Shown here: positions 1 to 5,739 of the stretch, piece after piece | Layout of the letters: the number at the start of each line of letters is the position of its first letter | Numbering within the stretch: position 1 is the stretch's first letter | Program-made: the position numbers and the translations under genes | Source of the DNA: MED660 sp002691025 | Lineage (GTDB): Bacteria; Myxococcota_A; UBA9160; UBA4427 | Reading direction: 5' to 3' | DNA: 9,811 bases | Assembly: GCA_002170485.2 (NCBI GenBank) | Contig: NHDZ02000041.1 | Location: forward strand, 1 to 9,811 | Notes under the pieces: model-generated | The model's input: the letters and a program-made list of their open reading frames with translations, nothing else | Databases searched by the model: none | Told to the model about the DNA's origin: nothing

Positions 1-1
1 C

Positions 2-760
2 GATCAATATGAAAAGTTGGGCTACTTCATGCGCGAGTCCGTCTTCAGCGAAGCCGAACTGGAGGGATTTCGAGCCGCCGCGGAAGAAGTTCATCAACGC
101 GTACTGCAAGCCGCTGAAGAGTCGGATGCGGCGCCCGTCGAGCAGGTCGACAACCAGAAATATCAGGAGATTCTGGGCTCGACCATCAAGTGGGAGTGGG
201 ACAACGATCTACGGGCTGTCCGCTCCATGGAACCGGTCTTCCAGATCGATGAACGCTTCTCAGACCTGATCGATGATCCCCGGATGTGGGGACCCTGCGC
301 GGAGCTGACGGGCTGCGAACGCCTCTCCCTCTTCAGTGACAAACTCAACGTGAAGCGTCCGGGTGGAGCCCCCTTCCCTTTCCATCAAGAAGGACCCTAC
401 TGGGCCTATGGCGCGGAAGATCTGGAGAGAGTCGTCACCTTGATCCTCTACCTCGATGACGCCACCGTGGACAATGGCTGCCTCTGGGTGATCCCCGGCA
501 GCCATCAGTATGGCGCTCTCGATTCACTTGAGGATCGAGGCACACTCGGCCGACTCTATACAGACATTGACCGCCTGGATGAGAAACCCGTTCCTGTGGC
601 CCTGCCGGCGGGCTCCGTCGCCTTCTTCCATCGCGACATCGTCCATGGCTCACAGACCAACCGCACCGAACAGAATCGGCGTGCCTACCTGCTGGCCTAC
701 CAGCCTGAGGGACTCAAGCAGTGGCGCAACGGCGAACGCCGAGACATCGCCGTCCGCTGA
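2..760 (+). CDS. Phytanoyl-CoA dioxygenase (PhyH) family protein, 5'-truncated by window edge
   Basis: Probable Fe(II)/2-oxoglutarate-dependent oxygenase of the PhyH family, which hydroxylates small organic or acyl substrates in the cytoplasm; the substrate cannot be told from sequence. The frame is open from base 2 and already reads D-Q-Y-E-K-L-G-Y-F, the usual N-terminal PhyH pattern, so a true start just left of the window is more likely than the TTG at 17; perhaps only 5-15 residues are missing. Numbering from that TTG (247 residues), the metal-site motif is H123-Q-E125 in PFHQEGPYW, followed by the family's DNGCLWVIPGSH stretch (152-163), the distal metal ligand H210 in VHGSQTN and an Arg at 221 or 222 suited to binding 2-oxoglutarate. 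The carboxylate ligand is Glu rather than the usual Asp (HxE, not HxD). The length fits the family. A terminator-like hairpin follows, so it is probably transcriptionally separate from the tetR gene. Confidence 0.9.
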   Translation, partial: DQYEKLGYFMRESVFSEAELEGFRAAAEEVHQRVLQAAEESDAAPVEQVDNQKYQEILGSTIKWEWDNDLRAVRSMEPVFQIDERFSDLIDDPRMWGPCAELTGCERLSLFSDKLNVKRPGGAPFPFHQEGPYWAYGAEDLERVVTLILYLDDATVDNGCLWVIPGSHQYGALDSLEDRGTLGRLYTDIDRLDEKPVPVALPAGSVAFFHRDIVHGSQTNRTEQNRRAYLLAYQPEGLKQWRNGERRDIAVR

Positions 761-787
761 TCGATCGGTCCGGACCCTGCGCGTTCA

Positions 788-808
788 AGAGCCCGCGGTC
801 CGCGCTCT
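788..808 (+). other. Imperfect hairpin downstream of the PhyH gene
   Basis: AGAGC (788-792) pairs with GCTCT-side bases 804-808, and GCG (795-797) with CGC (801-803), leaving a small CC bulge and a GTC loop. It is preceded by a perfect 10-bp palindrome GGTCCGGACC at 767-776. No T-run follows, so it is not itself a classical terminator; it could protect the 3' end of the mRNA. This is sequence symmetry only. Confidence 0.3.
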
Positions 809-834
809 GAGCCATCCCCACGGCCTCAGCCCGA

Positions 835-852
835 CCCCGAAGCGGGGGTTTT
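835..852 (+). terminator. Candidate Rho-independent terminator after the PhyH gene
   Basis: CCCCG (835-839) and CGGGG (843-847) form a five-pair GC stem around an AAG loop, followed by G and TTTT (849-852). The stem is short but all GC and has the right polarity to end transcription from the PhyH gene, about 75 nt after its stop. The short T-run makes it only moderately convincing. Confidence 0.5.
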
Positions 853-906
853 GGGAAGCCTGAACCTCAGCCGGCGCCCCCAACACACAATTCCGCTTTT
901 ATTTCA

Positions 907-933
907 TTGACTTATGCTCAGCTTTATTAGAAA
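907..933 (+). promoter_or_regulatory. Candidate sigma70-type promoter for tetR-P450
   Basis: TTGACT (907-912) matches the -35 consensus at five of six positions. The best partner is TAGAAA at 928-933 with a 15-nt spacer, a weak -10 with slightly short spacing. The region is markedly AT-richer than its surroundings, as promoters in GC-rich genomes often are. The adjoining inverted repeat would overlap the -10/start region, which fits repression. The -10 assignment is uncertain. Confidence 0.4.
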
Positions 934-948
934 CTAACGCTAGTTAGT
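933..948 (+). promoter_or_regulatory. Inverted-repeat operator, probably bound by the adjacent TetR protein
   Basis: ACTAAC (933-938), GCTA spacer (939-942) and GTTAGT (943-948) form a perfect 6-4-6 inverted repeat ending 12 nt before the tetR start codon. TetR-family dimers usually bind palindromes of this size close to their own promoters, so autoregulation and control of the downstream P450 is the simplest reading. I noticed no second copy in the window. Confidence 0.6.
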
Positions 949-960
949 AAGAAAGAAGAC

Positions 961-1647
961 ATGACAGAAGCCCCCATCTCGACCCAAGACACCCCCGAGC
1001 CGGCTGCTCGCCGGCGAAGTCCCGACACCGCCGAGCGTATACTCGACGCCGCCGAAGAATATTTCGGCCGCAAGGGCTACGCGGGGACGACCCTACGCGA
1101 TGTGGCCGACCAGGTTGGAATTCGCATTCCCAGCCTCTACAACCACTTCCCCAACAAGGCGGCACTCTATTCCGCGGTCCTCGAGCGAGGAATCTCCCCG
1201 GTACTCGCCCTGCTCTCCCGGTCCATACAAGGCGACGAAACGGAACCCACAGAGGCGATGGACCCGAAAGCCACGGTGCGCGCCGTCATGCAGTGGCTCG
1301 CCCTCAGGCCAAGTCTCCCTCGCCTGATTCAATATGAGCTTCTCGCGGGCGGCGAACAACTGGCTCCCCTGCTCTCCGACTGGCTGGAACCCGCCATGAA
1401 TCAGGGCCTGGCCATGATGGAAACGACGCCCGGTGTGGAGCGTTGGCGCAGCCAGGAAATCCCTTTTCTCGTGATGGCCCTCTTCAATATCGTCATTGGC
1501 CACTTCACGACATCCGCACTGACCCAGAGTCTGAGCCCGACCCCGCCTCTTTCCGAAGAAGGCATCGAAGCCGCAGCCCATCTCTACGGCCAACTCGTTG
1601 AAGCTCTTTTGCAAGATGCTCCAACTTCTCCCCAAACGAACGAATAA
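961..1647 (+). CDS. TetR/AcrR-family transcriptional regulator
   Basis: A 228-residue DNA-binding repressor-type protein of normal TetR length. After a polar 20-residue leader, the TetR_N domain spans about 22-70: helix 1 around TAERILDAAEEYF (23-35), then the helix-turn-helix TLRDVADQVGIRIPSLYNHF (44-63) with the family's Y-x-H-F signature and N-K-A-A-L-Y directly after. Residues 80-215 are a helical ligand-binding and dimerisation region that I cannot tie to a known ligand; it has a mainly hydrophobic helix near 168-190. The ATG at 961 has a purine-rich AAAGAAG upstream at 952-958. The stop is 11 nt before the P450 start, so the regulator and P450 are co-transcribed, and an inverted repeat lies at 933-948. 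The likely role is a sensor of the P450's substrate or product. The family assignment is firm; the ligand is unknown. Confidence 0.93.
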   Translation: MTEAPISTQDTPEPAARRRSPDTAERILDAAEEYFGRKGYAGTTLRDVADQVGIRIPSLYNHFPNKAALYSAVLERGISPVLALLSRSIQGDETEPTEAMDPKATVRAVMQWLALRPSLPRLIQYELLAGGEQLAPLLSDWLEPAMNQGLAMMETTPGVERWRSQEIPFLVMALFNIVIGHFTTSALTQSLSPTPPLSEEGIEAAAHLYGQLVEALLQDAPTSPQTNE

Positions 1648-1658
1648 GGAACCTCCCC

Positions 1659-2891
1659 ATGAGCGCAGCTATCTCCTACCTCACCGCAAGTAACTGGGAC
1701 CACACCATCTGGGATCATCTTCGTGGATTGCAAGATCACGACCCGGTTCACTGGTCTGAATCCGACAACGTGTGGGTGGTCACCCGCTACGAAGACGTGG
1801 TCGCGGTCTCCAAGAATCAGGAGATCTTCACCTCTGGAGAGGGCGTTCGTCCGGGTATGCCCGGCAAGATCGGTCTGATCGATGAGCACGAACCGCGGCA
1901 CGGAGCCTTGCGCAAGCTGATCAACAGGGGGTTTACGCCTCGCATGGTCGCTGTTCTCGAAAAAGCCTTCCACCGCATCACATCGGAAGCCATCGATGAA
2001 ATCGCCAAGCAGGGACACTGCGACTTCGTCCACGACATCGCCGTTCCGCTCCCTCTCCTGCTCATCGCCGAGATGATGGGAATCCACAAGAAGGACCGAC
2101 ACCGGTTCCACCAATGGTCGGATGCCATGATTGCCGGCGACGGGAATTTCGACAAACCCGAGATCATGGCCGCCTCGGCGAAAGCCTTCATCGAGTATTC
2201 ACACTACCTCACAGACGTGATCGAAGAGCGAAGACACAACCCCCAGGATGATCTGGTGAGCATCCTGGTGGGAGCCAAAGACGAAGGTGTGTTGGAGACC
2301 TTCGACAACCGGTCACGCATCGAGGACAAAACCGGCATCGAACAAGATGCGCTGGCCAACGACGAACTGATCATGCTGCTGACCATCCTGCTGGTGGCCG
2401 GAAACGAAACAACCCGCAATGGCATTTCAGGCGGAATGCAGATGCTGATCGATAACCCCGACCAGCGTCAGCATCTCATCGATGACCCTTCCCTGATCCC
2501 GGGCGCCGTGGAAGAGATGGTCCGCGTGGTCTCACCCGTGCACAGCTTCAGCCGCACTGTGACCCAGGACACGCTGCTTCACGGGCACCGACTCAAAGAG
2601 GGCGACCTGGTACTCATGATCTACCCCATTGCGAATCGTGACCCTCGTGTTTTCGACGAACCGGACGAGTTCAGGATCCACCGGAACCCGACCCACCTCG
2701 GGTTTGGCATCGGAAGTCATTTCTGTCTGGGCGCAAACCTCGCTCGCATGGAGATGCGTGTCGCTTTCGAGGAACTCCTGCGACGCCTACCCGACATGGA
2801 GTATTCGCACGGAGGCCCCGTACTCAAGCCCTCTTCCCTGGTACGAAGCTGCACGGAAATGAAGGTGACTTTCACACCCGAAGGAGTTTGA
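1659..2891 (+). CDS. Cytochrome P450 (bacterial class, soluble)
   Basis: Haem-thiolate monooxygenase of 410 residues, the typical length of soluble bacterial CYPs; it inserts one oxygen atom from O2 into a substrate using electrons from a ferredoxin or similar partner. All hallmarks are visible: the I-helix oxygen-activating motif AGNETT (247-252), the K-helix ExxR E286-MV-R289, and the haem loop FGIGSHFCLG (349-358) with proximal ligand Cys356. There is no N-terminal membrane anchor. The region just before the I helix, about 207-236, is longer and more charged than usual for this class. The TAAGGA at 1645-1650 serves as ribosome binding site and overlaps the tetR stop, supporting ATG 1659 and an operon with tetR. 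No ferredoxin or reductase is encoded in the window. The CYP family and substrate are not assignable by eye; steroid, fatty-acid, terpene and xenobiotic substrates are all possible. Confidence 0.96.
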   Translation: MSAAISYLTASNWDHTIWDHLRGLQDHDPVHWSESDNVWVVTRYEDVVAVSKNQEIFTSGEGVRPGMPGKIGLIDEHEPRHGALRKLINRGFTPRMVAVLEKAFHRITSEAIDEIAKQGHCDFVHDIAVPLPLLLIAEMMGIHKKDRHRFHQWSDAMIAGDGNFDKPEIMAASAKAFIEYSHYLTDVIEERRHNPQDDLVSILVGAKDEGVLETFDNRSRIEDKTGIEQDALANDELIMLLTILLVAGNETTRNGISGGMQMLIDNPDQRQHLIDDPSLIPGAVEEMVRVVSPVHSFSRTVTQDTLLHGHRLKEGDLVLMIYPIANRDPRVFDEPDEFRIHRNPTHLGFGIGSHFCLGANLARMEMRVAFEELLRRLPDMEYSHGGPVLKPSSLVRSCTEMKVTFTPEGV

Positions 2892-2906
2892 GAGTAGTAA
2901 GTCGAG

Positions 2907-3449
2907 TCAATCGGCGAGCAGTTGGCGCACCACGGTGTCGAAAGCCTCATCGGCGAGAACTTCCATTTCCGCGTCCGTTCGGTCCTGGATCGGGTGCGGG
3001 ACATAGACGGAGTCCGCAGCCGCCCCCAAGGCTTCGGCCTGCGCGACCGCTCCATCCTGGAAGACATCACTCGCAAGAAAGACGCCCGAGACACCGAGTC
3101 CTTCCAGATTCACCATGTCATGCACACTGCACGACGTGCAACTGCCTCAATCGGCCAGCGCTTCCACGACGGCCGCACATTCTTCTGCAATCTGGCGGCG
3201 CAGGTCTGGCGGAGCGGGCTTCGTAAAGGTCGGCTTTTTATAGCGCCGCACCAGAGCGCCCTGCTCAGAAAAACGCAGCTCCAGACGGTTCAGGAAGACG
3301 TCACCTCTGGCCTTCGAGATATCCAGAAGACCCAGAGTCAACCCTTCCAGCGTAACCGGTTTCGACGGTCTCTCTCGAATCGGAAGAGAACGCTCTCCTG
3401 TGGGATCCAGAAGCCTGAGGCCCGGGAATTCACTTTCCTGCTCACTCAT
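2907..3449 (-). CDS. UGSC-family selenoprotein with in-frame UGA read as selenocysteine
   Basis: Read through the TGA at 3149-3147, the frame gives one 180-residue protein: 100 residues, Sec101, then G-S-C-T-S-C. The motif Sec101-Gly-Ser-Cys104-Thr-Ser-Cys107-Ser-Val-His110-Asp defines the UGSC family, first described among selenoproteins found in environmental sequence data; its reaction is unknown but a thiol/selenol redox role is expected. Both sides of the UGA look coding and family-like: LLDPTGERSLPIRERPSKP at 13-31 before it, and HDMVNLEGLGVSGVFLAS (110-127) plus VPHPIQDRTDAEM (150-162) after it. The second part has no ATG or ribosome binding site where it would need one; its first possible start is a GTG inside the motif. 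The ATG (3449-3447) overlaps the stop of the upstream thioredoxin-domain gene by 4 nt, so translation is probably coupled. The final stop is also UGA. It converges on the P450 gene with 15 nt between them. The alternative, a sequencing error or pseudogene, is unlikely because the frame is intact and the stop falls exactly at the family's Sec site. Confidence 0.92.
3121..3140 (-). promoter_or_regulatory. Candidate bacterial SECIS stem-loop just 3' of the Sec UGA
   Basis: Starting 7 nt after the UGA, UGCAC (3140-3136) can pair with either of two GUGCA copies: 3132-3128, giving a GUC loop, or 3125-3121, giving a 10-nt loop that begins with G. The tight form is extendable by two G-U pairs. The string GUUGCA-x-GUC-x-UGCA resembles the apical hairpin I recall from the E. 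coli fdhF SECIS. The apical loop begins about 12 nt after the UGA, slightly nearer than the usual bacterial SECIS spacing, so the exact fold is uncertain. Confidence 0.5.
3147..3149 (-). other. Selenocysteine codon (UGA) of the UGSC protein
   Basis: In-frame TGA at residue 101, directly followed by codons GGC AGT TGC (Gly-Ser-Cys). A plain stop here would remove the whole redox motif and the C-terminal 79 residues. Decoding needs SelB, tRNA-Sec and a SECIS, none of which can be confirmed from this window apart from a SECIS candidate just downstream. Confidence 0.9.
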
Positions 3450-4909
3450 GAACGAATCTCCACCGTCATCGGGGCACTGCCCACTTTTCCATTGACCCAG
3501 CCAGAAATGATCGCAGAAAAAAGGCCGGCGTCACCTCCGCAATGAACGATCAGGATACCGCCCGGACGGAATTTCGGAACCGTCTCGATGGGAACCTGTT
3601 CCGGAAGGCCTTCGGCCATCCCCCCCGCCCCTCGCACCATTTCGGCCTTGGGCATCTGACACAACTCGTGCAGCCGAGCCTTGAGATCATCTTTGCTCCA
3701 GCCCGCCTCCGAGAAAACACGTGCATGCTCGGGGCTCACCGCCACGATGCAATCAAAAGCGAGTGCGGCCTTGGGGTGATACATGTTCTTCAGGTTGGCC
3801 GCGTACCCCCGAGCCAGGGAATCCGGATCCCGAGACAACTGATCCACCATGGTCCGAGGCCCTTCTCCGGGGAAAAGCGTCACCGAGCTGGTGCCGGCCT
3901 CAATGCCGAAATCGGCCGACAGCGGAGTCCAGGGCGAGCGCTCCTCATCCTCGGCGAAACAGAACGAGAGCTTTCCCGGTCCGCCAAAGGTCGCCCGATC
4001 CACCTCGCCCGGCCGTCCGCCGCCCACATTCCGAACCACCAACTGAAGAGCCCGGCCAATCGTGGCATTGGCCCGGTTTCCCTGACCAAAGACATTCCGG
4101 CCCGAATTCATGCCAATGGCCTTTCGAATCGGCCCATTCACGATGATGACCGGACCGGCTGTCATCGTCGTGGCCAGCAGACCGTGCATATTGAACTCAT
4201 CCGTACAAGCCGCTTCCACGGCAGCCAGTACCACCGGGAGGTACTCGGGCTTGCAGCCGGCCATGACGGCATTGATGGCGACCTTTTCCACCGTGCATTC
4301 AACCAGATCCGGCGGCACCACCGCCACGACTTCCTGAGGCGAACGACTGGTCCCTTTCAGCATGGCGAGCACACGGCGCTCCGTGGGCGGCACAAGCGGA
4401 AGACCGTCCGACCAGCCTCGCTCGAAGAGGGCTTCCATTTCATCCTCGAGCCGAGCCAGTTCGACGCGTCGCGAGGCCAGTTGGTCGCTGCCGAAGCGCA
4501 CCATGAGATCCAGTTCATGGTCGCCGTCTACAGAAAGTGACCCGCAACCGGGCCGCGCATCCGGAAGCCCGGAGCCCAGAGCCGAGGACTCTGTGAGTTC
4601 TTCCCATTCCCCTCGATGCCAACCGATGACCCGCCCCACCTCTTGACCGTCCTCCACCCGGATGAGCGTCGGCACGGTTTCGATGCGGTTGTGAAACGAA
4701 TGTTCGAGTTCGGTGTCGTCCAGGGTCCCCTCGTGATCCGGAAAAGTGGGGTCGTCCTGCGAGTACACCATCAAGGGGCGGAGACGGCCCAGACTCTTGA
4801 GCACAGGAACCACCAATTCACACGTGGGACAATCACGCTTGACGAAAGCCACAAGTCCGGATTGCAGGGGGAAATGATTTTTCTCGGTCACAGCGCCTTT
4901 TCCATCCAT
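3446..4909 (-). CDS. Thioredoxin-like domain fused to a large conserved domain of unknown function; partner of the UGSC selenoprotein
   Basis: A 487-residue, apparently cytosolic protein. Residues about 15-105 look like a thioredoxin fold: strand GLVAFVKRD, active site C27-P-T-C30, and cis-Pro region T78-V-P80-T-L followed by a Gly-rich strand ending in VIGWHRGEW. After a linker, residues about 160-487 form a large domain that begins ERGWSDGLPLVPPTERRV (163-180). It contains EKVAINAVMAGCKPEYLPVV (208-227), VIIVNGPIR (254-262), NRANATIGRAL (278-288), GKLSFCFAEDEE (312-323) and GGILIVHCGGDAG (450-462). Cysteines at 205, 219, 235, 317, 387, 417 and 457 suggest thiol chemistry. I know of similar unnamed proteins but no established function. 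Its stop overlaps the UGSC start (ATGA), implying a fixed-stoichiometry pair. ATG 4909 is the longest start, but GTG at 4891-4889 has a much better SD (GGAAAAGG) five bases upstream and would begin T-E-K-N-H-F. Confidence 0.85.
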   Translation of the reverse strand: MDGKGAVTEKNHFPLQSGLVAFVKRDCPTCELVVPVLKSLGRLRPLMVYSQDDPTFPDHEGTLDDTELEHSFHNRIETVPTLIRVEDGQEVGRVIGWHRGEWEELTESSALGSGLPDARPGCGSLSVDGDHELDLMVRFGSDQLASRRVELARLEDEMEALFERGWSDGLPLVPPTERRVLAMLKGTSRSPQEVVAVVPPDLVECTVEKVAINAVMAGCKPEYLPVVLAAVEAACTDEFNMHGLLATTMTAGPVIIVNGPIRKAIGMNSGRNVFGQGNRANATIGRALQLVVRNVGGGRPGEVDRATFGGPGKLSFCFAEDEERSPWTPLSADFGIEAGTSSVTLFPGEGPRTMVDQLSRDPDSLARGYAANLKNMYHPKAALAFDCIVAVSPEHARVFSEAGWSKDDLKARLHELCQMPKAEMVRGAGGMAEGLPEQVPIETVPKFRPGGILIVHCGGDAGLFSAIISGWVNGKVGSAPMTVEIRS

Positions 4910-4919
4910 GCCAAGGCCC

Positions 4920-4937
4920 GGCTGCGGCGAAGCAGCC
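4920..4937 (-). other. Leader hairpin upstream of the selenoprotein operon
   Basis: GGCTGC (4920-4925) and GCAGCC (4932-4937) form a perfect 6-bp GC-rich stem with a 6-nt loop, ending 10 nt before the annotated ATG of the thioredoxin-domain gene. No U-run follows in either direction, so it is not an intrinsic terminator. In that mRNA it would occlude the initiation region of ATG 4909, which favours the downstream GTG start or suggests translational control. This rests on symmetry alone. Confidence 0.35.
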
Positions 4938-5131
4938 CCGACCCCGTGGGCATGGTCCAGATTGTCTTTCGTCCAGTCTAACGCGAACCCGCCCTTTCAA
5001 GCCACAGCGTCCGCAGGCCTCCGCCCGAAACAGTCCCAGGCGCACGATGCCGGAACTGGCGCGATCAACTCGATGATTTAACCTGACAGGGTCGAATGAG
5101 GCCAAGAGAAGAGGCTCAACCACTCGCCTCC

Positions 5132-5137
5132 GGAGGG
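5132..5137 (+). promoter_or_regulatory. Strong Shine-Dalgarno that fixes the VOC gene start
   Basis: GGAGGG lies 6 nt before the ATG at 5144. It rules out the longer in-frame start at 5096, which lacks such a site and would add 16 residues (R-P-R-E-E-A and onward) that do not resemble the VOC family. The 234-nt gap 4910-5143 separates this gene from the divergent selenoprotein operon and must hold both promoters, but I see no convincing -35/-10 pair in it. Confidence 0.8.
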
Positions 5138-5143
5138 AATGAT

Positions 5144-5695
5144 ATGGCAGTACGTCCCGCACTGGTTTCCAAGAGTCTGCATCACGTGGCCTTTGCGACC
5201 CGAGACCCGGAAGCCACCTATCAGTTCTACACCGAAAAACTCGGAATGCCTCTCGTTCATACCGAAAACCATCTCCAGCAAGACGGCTATATGCGTCATT
5301 TCTTCTTCGATCTCGGAGACGGCGGCTGCCTGGCCTTCTTCCAGATCGAGGATCTCGGCGAAGAAAAGGACTACAAGACCGCCATTTCCCTCGGTTCAGG
5401 CCTGCCCATCTGGGTGAACCACATCGCCTTCCGCCTCGACACCGAGGATGAACTGGCCCAGATGGAAGAGCAACTCAAGGAGCGAGGCGTGGAGGGACTC
5501 TGGGAAATGGACCACGGGTGGTGCCGCTCGGTCTACACCGTCGATCCCAACGGAATCATGGTGGAGTTCTGCGTGACTACCAAGCCCGATGAATTCAGCC
5601 AGAGCCAAGAGGAAGCTCTTCGCCTGCTTCGACTTCCCAAGGAAGAGATCGGGGAAGACGAGCGCAAGGAAGAGTCCGCAGCCACCCAGGTCTAA
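5144..5695 (+). CDS. VOC superfamily (glyoxalase/bleomycin-resistance fold) protein
   Basis: A 183-residue single-domain protein of the vicinal oxygen chelate superfamily, which uses a divalent metal for isomerase, dioxygenase, epimerase or thiol-transfer chemistry. The two beta-alpha-beta-beta-beta modules are visible. The first is SLHHVAFATRDPEATYQFY (11-29) with putative ligand H14, and CLAFFQIED (62-70). The second is VNHIAFRLDTEDELAQME (91-108) with H93, then YTVDPNGIMVEF (131-142) ending in E141. His, His and Glu in these places fit a functional metal site. A charged tail rich in Glu (about 147-180) extends past the fold and may be flexible. The start is set by GGAGGG at 5132-5137. It lies 44 nt upstream of the antiporter gene on the same strand, so co-transcription is plausible. 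A glyoxalase I, an extradiol dioxygenase or a fosfomycin-type thiol transferase cannot be told apart by eye. Confidence 0.88.
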   Translation: MAVRPALVSKSLHHVAFATRDPEATYQFYTEKLGMPLVHTENHLQQDGYMRHFFFDLGDGGCLAFFQIEDLGEEKDYKTAISLGSGLPIWVNHIAFRLDTEDELAQMEEQLKERGVEGLWEMDHGWCRSVYTVDPNGIMVEFCVTTKPDEFSQSQEEALRLLRLPKEEIGEDERKEESAATQV

Positions 5696-5739
5696 CCCCG
5701 GCTGACAACCACTCTCCAGGGAAGCAATCCAACTCTCTC

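Noticed and set aside
828..1544. Repeated string AGCCCGACCCC at 828-838 and about 1534-1544
   Set aside because: An 11-base GC-rich match, one copy inside coding sequence; most likely chance.
1584..2114. Minus-strand ORF of 176 codons across the tetR/P450 junction
   Set aside because: It overlaps two well-supported genes and shows no recognisable domain or ribosome binding site.
2907..3125. Separate 72-residue protein downstream of the UGA
   Set aside because: It would start at a GTG inside the Sec motif region with no ribosome binding site; it is the C-terminal part of the UGSC selenoprotein.
3542..4540. Long plus-strand ORF of 332 codons opposite the thioredoxin-domain gene
   Set aside because: Composition is His/Arg/Pro-rich with no domain pattern; it is the antisense shadow of a GC-rich coding gene with clear motifs.
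4975..5000. Possible minus-strand promoter, TTGAAA (5000-4995) with TAGACT (4980-4975), for the selenoprotein operon
   Set aside because: The spacer is only 14 nt, too short for a normal sigma70 promoter; also no GG-N10-GC arrangement for sigma54.
5082..5090. Small palindrome CCTGACAGG before the VOC gene
   Set aside because: Four-base arms are expected by chance in this composition and nothing ties it to a regulator.
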